From NCBI GenBank assembly GCA_036378175.1, contig DASUWY010000034.1, positions 1-64,000 of the forward strand: a stretch of 64,000 nucleotides of DNA, written 5' to 3'. Each line of letters opens with the position of its first letter. Position 1 is the first letter of the stretch. This stretch comes from Thermoleophilaceae bacterium. GTDB taxonomy: Bacteria; Actinomycetota; Thermoleophilia; Solirubrobacterales; Thermoleophilaceae. The position numbers were made by a program, and so were the translations under genes. The notes under the pieces are model-generated. The model saw only the letters and a program-made list of their open reading frames with translations. It did not search any database and had not been told where the DNA came from. Positions 1 through 6,959 of this stretch are shown piece after piece.

Positions 1-226
1 CCTCAGGGCCGACGTCCTGCCAGCCCTCCTTCACCGTCTTCTCGAAGATCGGTCCGAGAGCGAAGCCGAGCGCCGGCAGCCCGACGGCCGCGGTGGCCAC
101 TCCGCCCGCGGCGAGAGCACCGCCGGTCACGAAGCGGCGGCGGGTGATCGTCTCCCCTTCGAATGCGCCAAGGACACCACGGTCCTTGGTGTACGGAGAG
201 CGCTTTTTCTTACCGGGATCAGCCAC
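1..226 (-). CDS. qcrA: Rieske iron-sulfur subunit of cytochrome bc complex, N-terminal part (runs off left edge)
   Basis: About 75 codons are visible, from a GTG start at 226 to the window edge. The protein begins with a short charged segment (VADPGKKKRSPYTKDRGVLG). A twin-arginine-like ITRRRF motif follows, then an Ala/Gly-rich hydrophobic anchor ending ALGFALGPIFEK. This matches the N-terminus of actinobacterial-type ubiquinol/menaquinol-cytochrome c reductase Rieske proteins, which are membrane anchored and place a 2Fe-2S cluster outside the membrane. The cluster-binding CxH motifs lie beyond the window, so the call rests on the N-terminal signature alone. A strong promoter (243-271) lies just upstream, so it probably heads its own respiratory operon. 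Confidence 0.72.
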   Translation of the reverse strand, partial: MADPGKKKRSPYTKDRGVLGAFEGETITRRRFVTGGALAAGGVATAAVGLPALGFALGPIFEKTVKEGWQDVGPE

Positions 227-242
227 GTTTGAAGGGCGAGGG

Positions 243-271
243 ATTTAACGCCCGCGGAACTCTACAGTCAA
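243..271 (-). promoter_or_regulatory. Sigma-70-like promoter of the Rieske gene
   Basis: Read on the minus strand, TTGACT (271-266) is followed by a 17-base spacer and TTAAAT (248-243). The -10 end is 16 bases before the GTG start at 226. This is the closest match to the standard -35/-10 consensus in the window and lies in the 59-base gap after the small gene ending at 286. Confidence 0.75.
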
Positions 272-285
272 CAAAAGTACGGTCG

Positions 286-708
286 TTACAAGGCTCTGGA
301 GAGGGCGTCTCGGGCCCCCTGACCCCCGTCCCCGGAGAGGGCGCGGGTGGTGGCCTGCCAGAGCTCTTCGGCGAGCTCCGGCCGCCCCTCGGCCTGCACG
401 AAGGCGCACAGAGATATCAGGTCTGACAGCTCGCGCACCGCCTCGATGTCTCCGCTGGCCGCGAGCCGCTCAAGCCCGAGGGCGTAAAGCGAGTCCCCGG
501 CCAGCAGCCGCAGGTCCGCGTCCATGCCCCTGAAGGCGCGTGGAGTCTCGTAGTGGAGGAGGTAGCCCTCGTACACCGCCTCGAGCACGAAGGCGCGCTC
601 GGGGCCGAGGCCGCTCGAGCCGTTGAAGCGGCCGGGCCCGGGGTCCTCGACCGCGTAGTCGCGCAGCGCGGGATCGGCCGCCGCCGCGACGTCCGCGAGC
701 AGGTTCAT
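286..708 (-). CDS. Unknown helical protein, weakly like part of polyprenyl diphosphate synthases
   Basis: A 140-residue protein whose ATG (708-706) overlaps the hemL TGA in an ATGA junction, so it is translationally coupled to hemL. It is acidic, Leu/Ala rich and mostly helical. The stretch around residues 66-100 (LLAGDSLYALGLERLA, then AVRELSDLISLCA) resembles the second aspartate-region helices of trans-isoprenyl diphosphate synthases, but the DDxxD motifs are absent, so catalysis is unlikely. Position at the end of the hemB operon suggests a tetrapyrrole or respiratory link, but nothing in the sequence proves it. Confidence 0.7.
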   Translation of the reverse strand: MNLLADVAAAADPALRDYAVEDPGPGRFNGSSGLGPERAFVLEAVYEGYLLHYETPRAFRGMDADLRLLAGDSLYALGLERLAASGDIEAVRELSDLISLCAFVQAEGRPELAEELWQATTRALSGDGGQGARDALSRAL

Positions 709-2000
709 CTCCGCAGCTCCGCGAACGATCGGGCGGCCGCCTCGAGGGTGAGCTCGAGGTGCTCCGGGCCGTGGGCGAGCGAGGGGAACCAGGCCTCGTA
801 TTGGGACGGGGGCAGGTACACGCCGCGGTCGAGCATCGCGCGGCAGAACGCGGCGTGCGCCTCCGTGTTGCAGGCGCGGACGGAATCCAGGTTGCTGATG
901 TCCCCCGCCGTGAAGAACAGCGTGAGCAGCCCCGGGGCCCATGTGATCTTCGCCGGCACTCCTGCCTCGATGGCTCTGGACGAGAGGCCCTGGGCGAGCG
1001 CCCGCGTGGTCTGCTCGAGCGTGACGTAGGCGCCCTCGTCGAGGAGGCGGAGCGTGGCGAGGCCGGCGGCCACGGCGAGCGGGTTACCGGAGAGCGTTCC
1101 AGCCTGGTAGACGTCGCCCGCAGGAGCCACCATCTCCATGAAGGTGCGCGGCCCGGCGTACGCCGCGGCCGGCAGACCGCCGCCGATCACCTTGCCGAGG
1201 ATCGTGAGGTCAGGTGTGACGCCCGAGCGCTCCTGGGCACCGCCGCGGCCGACGCGGAAGCCCGTGATCACCTCGTCGAACACGAGCAGCGCGCCCGACG
1301 CAGAAGCCCCCGCACGCAGGAACTCGAGAAAGCCCTGCGCCGGCGGCACGAGGCCCATGTTGGCGGGGAACGGCTCGCAGAGGATCGCGGCGGGCGGGCG
1401 CTCGTCGAGCGCGCGTTGCACCGCCTCGCGGTCGTTCCACGGGACGATGATCGTGTCCGCCGCCTGCGCCTTCGTCACCCCAGGGCTCGACGGGATGCCC
1501 TGGGTGGCGAGCCCGGACCCGGCGTCGGCCAGCAGGCCGTCAACGTGGCCGTGGTAGGCGCCCGCGAACTTCAGGATCGGGTCGCGGCCGCTTGCCGCTC
1601 GCGCGAGCCTGATCGCGCTCATCGTTGCCTCGGTTCCGGACGAGGTCATCCGCACCATCTCGGCGCTCGGCACCCGCTCCACCACCTCCGCCGCCAGCTC
1701 CACCTCGCCCTCGGTGGGCGCGCCGTAGCTCGTGCCCCGCGCGGCGGCCGCGAGGATCTCGGCCAGGATCCAGGGGTGGGCGTGGCCCGCGATCAGCGGG
1801 CCCCACGAGCAGACGTAGTCCACGTAGCGGTTGCCGTCGACGTCGAAGAGCCATGGCCCCTCGCCCCTCTCGATGAAGAGCGGGTCGCAGCCGATCGCGC
1901 GCATGGCGCGAACAGGGGAGTTCACGCCGCCGGGCAGAAGCTCGAGTGCGCGGCGGTACAGCTCCTCCGAGCGAGTAGCCGTGCGCTCGCTCGGGCTCAG
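705..2000 (-). CDS. hemL: Glutamate-1-semialdehyde 2,1-aminomutase
   Basis: PLP enzyme converting glutamate-1-semialdehyde to 5-aminolevulinate, the second step of the C5 pathway begun by HemA (17557-18909). The family-typical N-terminus EELYRRALELLPGGVNSPVRA is coded only if translation starts upstream of the GTG at 1925. A CTG at 2000 overlaps the stop of the upstream gene (CTGA) and is the best candidate, giving 431 residues. The PLP lysine is in LGKVIGGGLP, about residue 270, close to the position in characterised enzymes. FDEVITGFR supplies the cofactor-binding aspartate. The function call is firm; the CTG start is an inference. Confidence 0.93.
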   Translation of the reverse strand: MSPSERTATRSEELYRRALELLPGGVNSPVRAMRAIGCDPLFIERGEGPWLFDVDGNRYVDYVCSWGPLIAGHAHPWILAEILAAAARGTSYGAPTEGEVELAAEVVERVPSAEMVRMTSSGTEATMSAIRLARAASGRDPILKFAGAYHGHVDGLLADAGSGLATQGIPSSPGVTKAQAADTIIVPWNDREAVQRALDERPPAAILCEPFPANMGLVPPAQGFLEFLRAGASASGALLVFDEVITGFRVGRGGAQERSGVTPDLTILGKVIGGGLPAAAYAGPRTFMEMVAPAGDVYQAGTLSGNPLAVAAGLATLRLLDEGAYVTLEQTTRALAQGLSSRAIEAGVPAKITWAPGLLTLFFTAGDISNLDSVRACNTEAHAAFCRAMLDRGVYLPPSQYEAWFPSLAHGPEHLELTLEAAARSFAELRR

Positions 2001-3073
2001 GAGTGCTCAGCCTCCCAGCGCTTGTAGTCGTCCGTGAAGTAGAGGAGCCGGATCTTCTTGAACTCGGTGGAGCTGTAGAGCGTGGCCCGGTCGTCGATCC
2101 CGGTGCGCTCCTCGATCGAATCGAGGATCGCGTCGCACTCCTCCTTCGAGCGCCCGTGGGCCATCGTGAACACCGAGTAGCGCCAGTCCTCGTAGCTGGG
2201 GCGCTGGTAGCAGTGCGAGATACCGCGGAACGAGGCCATCAGCGGGCCGAGCTCGAGGATGCGCTCCTCGGGCACGTTCCACACGCCCATGCCGTTCGCC
2301 GAGTAGCCGGCGCGGCGGTGGAAGAGGATCGCGGCCACCCTGCGGAGGGCGCGGCGCTCCTGCATCGACTCGAGATGCTCGAGCAGCTTCTCCTGCGAGA
2401 TCCCGAGCTCCTTCGCGGCAGGCGCGTATGGCTCCGGCACCACAGGCATGTCTCCCTGCAACGCCTTCACCACCGCGATGTCGAGGTCGCTCAGCTCGAT
2501 CGGCTCGGGCTCCCGATACTCGCTGTCGGCCGCCGCCTTCTGGAGCGCCTCGGTGCCCTGCTCCATCTCGAGGTCCATGCGGATCTTGAACAGGCGCAGG
2601 GTGGGCAGCTGGCGGATCGACTCGGCGCCGGTCTCGCGCTGGATCACGTCGAGCGTGCCGTCGAGGCCGAGCTTCGAGTCCGGCTCGACCGCGATCGTGA
2701 ACCACATGTTGAAGTCGTGGTTGCGCAGGTAGTTGTGCGAGACGCCGGGATGCGAGTTGACGATCTTGGCGGCGCGGTGCGGGTTCTCGGCGTCCACCTT
2801 CGCGGCCACGAGCATCGACTTGTAGCCGAGCACCCGCGTGTCGAAGATCGGCGTGACCTGGCGGATGATCCGCTCGCGCAGGAGGCGTTCGACGCGCTTC
2901 AGCACCTCGTCCTCGGACACCTCGGCAAGCCGCGCGACCTCCGCGTACGGCTGTGGCGCCAGCGGGAAGCTGCCCTGCATCAGGTTGAGCAAGCGCTTGT
3001 CGAGCTCATCCAGCGGGACGGCCGCGCCGTCTCGCCGCTGCCGCGTCTTCGGCTGGTAGTTGCCGGTTCTCAC
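1997..3073 (-). CDS. Fused sirohaem decarboxylase, AhbA-AhbB type (two Lrp/AsnC-like halves)
   Basis: A 358-residue protein made of two homologous halves. Each has an N-terminal winged-helix segment (LDELDKRLLNLMQ and LSDLDIAVVKALQ) followed by an AsnC-like domain. The first half carries GVSHNYLRNHDFNMWFT and the second CYQRPSYEDWRYSVFTMAHG, the hallmark region of AhbA/AhbB and NirD/L/G/H sirohaem decarboxylases, and not of DNA-binding Lrp regulators. Family members convert sirohaem to 12,18-didecarboxysirohaem. AhbA and AhbB are usually separate proteins; here they are one chain. It sits between hemB and hemL, supporting a biosynthetic role. The GTG start at 3073 overlaps the hemB stop (GTGA); a TTG at 3082 is an alternative. 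Confidence 0.85.
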   Translation of the reverse strand: MRTGNYQPKTRQRRDGAAVPLDELDKRLLNLMQGSFPLAPQPYAEVARLAEVSEDEVLKRVERLLRERIIRQVTPIFDTRVLGYKSMLVAAKVDAENPHRAAKIVNSHPGVSHNYLRNHDFNMWFTIAVEPDSKLGLDGTLDVIQRETGAESIRQLPTLRLFKIRMDLEMEQGTEALQKAAADSEYREPEPIELSDLDIAVVKALQGDMPVVPEPYAPAAKELGISQEKLLEHLESMQERRALRRVAAILFHRRAGYSANGMGVWNVPEERILELGPLMASFRGISHCYQRPSYEDWRYSVFTMAHGRSKEECDAILDSIEERTGIDDRATLYSSTEFKKIRLLYFTDDYKRWEAEHS

Positions 3074-4044
3074 TGAAGCCAATTGGCTACGTCCTTCGCG
3101 TGGTAGGTGATGACGATGTCGGCGCCCGCGCGCCGGATCCCGGTGAGCGCCTCGAGCACGGCCGAGCGCTCGTCGAGGTATCCGGCCGCGGCGGCGGCCT
3201 TGAGCATCGCGTACTCGCCACTCACGTTATAGGCCGCCACCGGGAGGAGCGTGGCCTCCTTCACCCGGCGGAGCACGTCGAGGTAGGGCAGCGCCGGCTT
3301 GACCATCACCACGTCCGCGCCCTCCTCCACGTCGAGCAGCGCCTCGCGCACCGCCTCGTCTGAGTTGGCGGGGTCCATCTGGTACGAGCGGCGGTCGCCG
3401 AAGGCGGGTGTGGACTCGGCGGCCTCGCGGAACGGCCCGTAGAACGCCGAGGCGAACTTCGCGCTGTAGGCGATGATCGGCGTCTCGCTGTATCCCTCGG
3501 CGTCGAGCTGGGAGCGCAGCGCGCCCACGCGGCCGTCCATCATGTCGCTCGGCGCGACGATGTCGGCGCCGGCGGCGGCGTGCGAGATGGCCGTCTTGGC
3601 GAGCAGCTCGAGGCTCATGTCGTTGTCCACTACCCCGTCGGGCCGCACGACACCGCAGTGGCCGTGGGACGTGTACTCGCATAGACACACGTCCGTGATC
3701 ACCACGAGCTCCGGATGCGCTTCCTTGATCGCACGAATCGTTAGCTGCACGACCCCCTCGTCGTCATACGCGCCGGAGCCAAGCTCGTCCTTCTCGGCCG
3801 GAATGCCGAACAGGATCACGGACGGGATGCCGAGCGCGAGCGCTTCGCCCGCCTCGTCCACGGCGTGAGAGATCGAGAGCCGGTCCACTCCGGGCATAGC
3901 CTCGATCGGCGTCCGTGAATCGGTGCCGAGCTCGACGAACATCGGGTAGACGAGGTGCTTCGGCGAGAGCTCGGTCTCGCGGACCATGTCGCGCAGGACG
4001 CCGGTCTTCCTGAGGCGCCGCAGGCGCGTTGCGGGGAACGCCAT
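3070..4044 (-). CDS. hemB: Delta-aminolevulinic acid dehydratase (porphobilinogen synthase)
   Basis: Condenses two 5-aminolevulinate molecules to porphobilinogen. The 324-residue length is normal for the family. Visible landmarks are the N-terminal RLRRLRKTGVLRDMVRET region, a metal-region segment with cysteines (VCLCEYTSHGHCG), APSDMMDGRVGALR, the first active-site lysine in YSAKFASAFYGPFR and the Schiff-base lysine in VMVKPALPYLD. The ATG at 4044 is preceded by TAGACT with a 7-base gap, so it probably has its own leaderless promoter as well as read-through from the ABC genes 23 bases upstream. It overlaps the next gene by a GTGA junction. Confidence 0.96.
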   Translation of the reverse strand: MAFPATRLRRLRKTGVLRDMVRETELSPKHLVYPMFVELGTDSRTPIEAMPGVDRLSISHAVDEAGEALALGIPSVILFGIPAEKDELGSGAYDDEGVVQLTIRAIKEAHPELVVITDVCLCEYTSHGHCGVVRPDGVVDNDMSLELLAKTAISHAAAGADIVAPSDMMDGRVGALRSQLDAEGYSETPIIAYSAKFASAFYGPFREAAESTPAFGDRRSYQMDPANSDEAVREALLDVEEGADVVMVKPALPYLDVLRRVKEATLLPVAAYNVSGEYAMLKAAAAAGYLDERSAVLEALTGIRRAGADIVITYHAKDVANWLQ

Positions 4045-4051
4045 GGAGAGA

Positions 4052-4057
4052 AGTCTA
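4052..4057 (-). promoter_or_regulatory. Candidate -10 element for hemB
   Basis: TAGACT on the minus strand ends 7 bases before the hemB ATG. This is the spacing expected for a leaderless transcript and seen at several other genes in the window. No clear -35 is visible. It lies in the short gap after the permease stop at 4068. Confidence 0.5.
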
Positions 4058-4067
4058 GGTCGCGGGT

Positions 4068-5405
4068 TCAGGCGAAGCGCTGTAGCGACAGGCGCGCTAT
4101 CAGCCCGAAGGCCACCGTAAGGATCGCCAGGTGGAGCAGTGGGGGGCCGATGCTTCCGGATTTGTTCAGCGCCGCGTTCAGGGCGTCCAGCGTCGGCTTG
4201 AACGGGAAGAGGGCCGACACGACCTTGATCACGTTGTAGAGGCCCGTCGAGACCGCGCCTGACGGCACCAGCGCCAGGAAGGCCATGGGCAGCGAGATCA
4301 TGAAGGCGAGCAGCGAGGCGGCTCGCACCTCGCGTGTGATGCCGCCGATCGCGACCCCGAGCGCGCCGAAGCCGAGGCCGCCAAGGATCAGCGCCGCGAG
4401 CCAGAGTGGGAAGCGGCCCCATTCGAGCGACACGAACAGCGCTATGCCGGCGAGCATCACCAGCGAGACGGCGATCGCGCATATGGCCGCCAGGCCCACC
4501 TTCTCCACGAGCAGCCCCGTGCGCGACACCAGCCCGCGCACCAGCCTGAGGAACGCGTTCTCCTCGCGCTCGAGCGCCAGGATGCCGGACGCGAGCAGCA
4601 GCGTGACAAACATGAGCGACACCGTCACGGCAATGGCCACGGCGAACGCGTCGAGCGGGGTCCTGCCGCCGTTGACGACCGTCTGCTCCGCCCGGATCGG
4701 TGTGCCCACCGCGGCGAGCACGCCGTTCGAGAGGTCGAGGTTCTCGCGCGCGAGCCGCGCGAAGTTCGCCACCTGGCCGAGCTGGCTCGTGAGCGGCGAG
4801 TTCTTCGGCAGCGACGCCTGCGCCGCCTGCACGATCGCCTGCGCCTTCTCCAGCCCGAGCACGTTGAACGAGTTGCCGAAGATGGAGATCTGGCCGCCCT
4901 TGGAGATCAGGTCGAGGTAGTTGAGCGCGATCTTCGTGAACTGCCTGGTGAGCGCGGTGTTGGCGTCCTGCACCTCGGCCTTGATCGTGTCCTGCACGAA
5001 CTGGGCCTTCACCGGGTCCTCGGCGTTGTAGTAGACGCGCACGGTGGCGGACCCCGTGCCCGTCTCGAGCTTCTGCGTGAGGTCCGCGGGGATGATCAGC
5101 GCCGCAAGCACGTCACCGGACTTGACCTTGGCGATCGCCTCCTTCTCGCTGTTCACGTAGACCGGGTCGATGCGGCTGAACACCTGCTTGCCGTACTTCG
5201 ACACGTCGATCGTCTGGCCGTTCAGGTTGAGCTGGCTGGCCGCCGGCGGCACCTCGTTGAGGAACGCCACGCGCGGCTTCTCCGGGCCGCGCGAGATCGC
5301 AAAGCCGATCAGGACGGCGATGATGATCGGGTAGAGCACGAGCAGGGCGACGAGCAGGGGCGAGCGCCGGAGGATCTGCAGGTCCTTGAGGAGCAGCCAG
5401 CGCAT
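4068..5405 (-). CDS. ABC-2 type transporter permease
   Basis: A 445-residue integral membrane protein. It opens with a cytoplasmic segment and a first membrane helix (LLVALLVLYPIIIAVLIGF). A large extracytoplasmic domain follows (about residues 45-250), then a C-terminal block of five or six hydrophobic helices. This YhgE/ABC-2 layout matches exporters of lipids, drugs or polymers. The ATG at 5405 is 4 bases after the ATPase gene, so the pair is co-transcribed, and hemB follows 23 bases downstream. The substrate cannot be read from sequence; linkage to hemB makes a tetrapyrrole or haem precursor worth testing but is only suggestive. Confidence 0.88.
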   Translation of the reverse strand: MRWLLLKDLQILRRSPLLVALLVLYPIIIAVLIGFAISRGPEKPRVAFLNEVPPAASQLNLNGQTIDVSKYGKQVFSRIDPVYVNSEKEAIAKVKSGDVLAALIIPADLTQKLETGTGSATVRVYYNAEDPVKAQFVQDTIKAEVQDANTALTRQFTKIALNYLDLISKGGQISIFGNSFNVLGLEKAQAIVQAAQASLPKNSPLTSQLGQVANFARLARENLDLSNGVLAAVGTPIRAEQTVVNGGRTPLDAFAVAIAVTVSLMFVTLLLASGILALEREENAFLRLVRGLVSRTGLLVEKVGLAAICAIAVSLVMLAGIALFVSLEWGRFPLWLAALILGGLGFGALGVAIGGITREVRAASLLAFMISLPMAFLALVPSGAVSTGLYNVIKVVSALFPFKPTLDALNAALNKSGSIGPPLLHLAILTVAFGLIARLSLQRFA

Positions 5406-5409
5406 CGCG

Positions 5410-6144
5410 TCAGTGGCCTCGCTGGCGGAGGAAGGCGACGAAGGCCTCCTCGAAGTCGAGGTCGGACGCGCCCACGGTCTGCTCGAGCTCGCGCGGCGAG
5501 CCGGCAAAGAGGCGCTCGCCGTCGGCCAGCACCACCACCTGCGCCGCGTAGCGCTCCGCCTCCTGCACGTTGTGCGTGGAGTAGATGACGGTCGTGCCCT
5601 CCGCGGCCAGCGTGCCGATGAACTCCCAGAGCCGCGCGCGCTGGCGTGGATCGAGCGCCGCACTCGGCTCGTCGAGCAGCAGCACCTCGGGTGCGGCGAG
5701 CAGCCCGATGGCGATGTTCACACGCTGCTTGTTGCCGCCCGACAGCTCCGCAACGGGATCGTCGCGCCGCTCTGAGAGACCGGTCTGGGCGAGCATGCGT
5801 TCCACCACGGCCTCCACCTCCGGGCACTTCTCGAGCCGCGCGAACAGGCGCAGGTTCTCCGCCACGGTGAGCTTGCCGTACACCGCCGCCTGCTGAGGCA
5901 CCCAGCCGATCTCGCCTGGAGAGCGGCTCACCCTGCCGGAGTCCGCGCGCTGGATGCCGGCGAGGATCGACAGGAACGTGGTCTTGCCGGCGCCGTTCGG
6001 CCCGATGATGGCCACCAACTCGCCGGCGCCCGCTTCGAGCGACACGCCCCTGAGCGCCTCGCGGTCGCCGAAGCGCTTGACGATGTCGCGAGCCTCGAGG
6101 ACCAGTCCGCGCTCGGTCGCCGTGGGCTGGACCGATTCACGCAT
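5410..6144 (-). CDS. ABC transporter ATP-binding protein (partner of 4068-5405)
   Basis: A 244-residue ABC ATPase of the drug/lipid-exporter (CcmA/NatA-like) class. Walker A is GPNGAGKTT, the Q-loop region WVPQQAAVYGKLTV, the signature LSGGNKQR, Walker B VLLLDEPSAALD and the switch His in YSTHN. It powers the adjacent permease. ATG at 6144 is preferred over upstream GTG/TTG codons because TACCGT lies 8 bases before it, matching the -10/start spacing used elsewhere. It is transcribed divergently from ymdB, with only 38 bases between the two starts. Confidence 0.92.
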   Translation of the reverse strand: MRESVQPTATERGLVLEARDIVKRFGDREALRGVSLEAGAGELVAIIGPNGAGKTTFLSILAGIQRADSGRVSRSPGEIGWVPQQAAVYGKLTVAENLRLFARLEKCPEVEAVVERMLAQTGLSERRDDPVAELSGGNKQRVNIAIGLLAAPEVLLLDEPSAALDPRQRARLWEFIGTLAAEGTTVIYSTHNVQEAERYAAQVVVLADGERLFAGSPRELEQTVGASDLDFEEAFVAFLRQRGH

Positions 6145-6153
6145 CGGCACCAA

Positions 6154-6174
6154 CGGTAGTGCGGATGCCAGAAT
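6154..6174. promoter_or_regulatory. Overlapping divergent -10 elements between the ABC operon and ymdB
   Basis: The 38-base gap holds TACCGT on the minus strand (6159-6154), 8 bases from the ATPase ATG, and CAGAAT on the plus strand (6169-6174), 8 bases from the ymdB ATG at 6183. Both fit the xANNNT-N7/8-start pattern seen repeatedly here. Any -35 would lie inside the opposing gene. Confidence 0.45.
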
Positions 6175-6182
6175 CGCGGTCC

Positions 6183-6959
6183 ATGCGGCTGGTGTTCATC
6201 GGGGACGTGGTGGGAGGGACGGGCCGGCGGGCGCTCGACGCGGTGATGCCGGAGCTCCGCGAGCGCTACCAGCCCGACTTCATCGTGGTGAACGGGGAGA
6301 ACTCCGCGGGCGGCCTCGGCATCAACTCGAAGATCGCGCGAGAGTGGCTCGCAGGCGAGATCGACGCGATCACGCTCGGCAATCACACCTACAGGCAGCG
6401 CGAGGTGTACGAGTACCTCGACCGCGAGGACCGGATCGTGCGCCCCGCCAACTACCCGAAGGGCAACCCCGGACACGGCGTGACGGTGGTGGAGAAGGAG
6501 GTGGGGCGCCTGGCGGTGATCAACCTGTCAGGCACCGTCTTCCTCGACGCTGCACGCTCGCCCTTCAGCGAGTCCGACGCCATCCTCGCCGAACTCCGGG
6601 GCAAGGCCGACTGGATCCTCGTGGACTTCCACGCGGAGGCAACCAGCGAGAAGGTGGCCATGGGCTGGCACCTCGACGGACGCGTGACCGCGTGCGTGGG
6701 CACGCACACGCACGTGCCCACCGCGGACGCACGCGTGCTGCCGGGCGGCACCGCCTACATCACCGACGTTGGGATGACGGGCCCGCGGGGCGGGGTGATC
6801 GGCGTGAAGCGCGAGCAGGTGCTCGAGCGCTTCAAGACGATGATGCCGGTCAAGTTCGAGACCTCAGATGAAGACCCCTGGGTGATGGGAGTGGCGATCG
6901 AAGCGGGAGACGACGGCCGCGCCCGTTCGATCGAGCAGATTCTGCTTCCGGCTGAGTGA
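6183..6959 (+). CDS. ymdB: YmdB-family metallophosphoesterase
   Basis: A 258-residue calcineurin-like phosphoesterase of the YmdB/TIGR00282 family, whose Bacillus member hydrolyses 2',3'-cyclic nucleotides. Metal-binding motifs are in order: FIGDVVGGTGRRA (D), NGENSAGG (N/E), LGNHTY (NH), VDFHAEATSEK (H) and GTHTHVPTAD (HxH). Length and motif order match the family. It often accompanies ricF/rny genes elsewhere, but here it stands alone opposite an ABC operon. Its 3' end overlaps the convergent glycosyltransferase gene by 110 bases. Confidence 0.93.
   Translation: MRLVFIGDVVGGTGRRALDAVMPELRERYQPDFIVVNGENSAGGLGINSKIAREWLAGEIDAITLGNHTYRQREVYEYLDREDRIVRPANYPKGNPGHGVTVVEKEVGRLAVINLSGTVFLDAARSPFSESDAILAELRGKADWILVDFHAEATSEKVAMGWHLDGRVTACVGTHTHVPTADARVLPGGTAYITDVGMTGPRGGVIGVKREQVLERFKTMMPVKFETSDEDPWVMGVAIEAGDDGRARSIEQILLPAE

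Noticed and set aside
759-2027. Long plus-strand open frame of 422 codons
   Set aside because: It is antisense to hemL and rich in Arg, His and Ala, the usual shadow of a high-GC gene. The same applies to long frames opposite ahbAB, the glycosyltransferase at 6850, both aldehyde dehydrogenases, the M20 peptidase, the TPP enzyme and the GH15 gene.
1997-3073. Reading the two-domain Lrp-like protein as a transcription regulator
   Set aside because: Both halves carry the sirohaem-decarboxylase signature (NYLRNHDFNMWFT-like) and the gene sits inside a haem operon, so a catalytic role fits better.
3070-4482. Longer hemB start giving 470 residues
   Set aside because: The added residues overlap the permease gene and do not resemble HemB. 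ATG 4044 gives the family length and has a -10-like element at the right distance.
4068-5663. Longer permease start giving 531 residues
   Set aside because: The extra N-terminal part is Arg/Ser-rich and lies in the ATPase gene in another frame. ATG 5405 begins a normal cytoplasmic segment and sits 4 bases after the ATPase stop.
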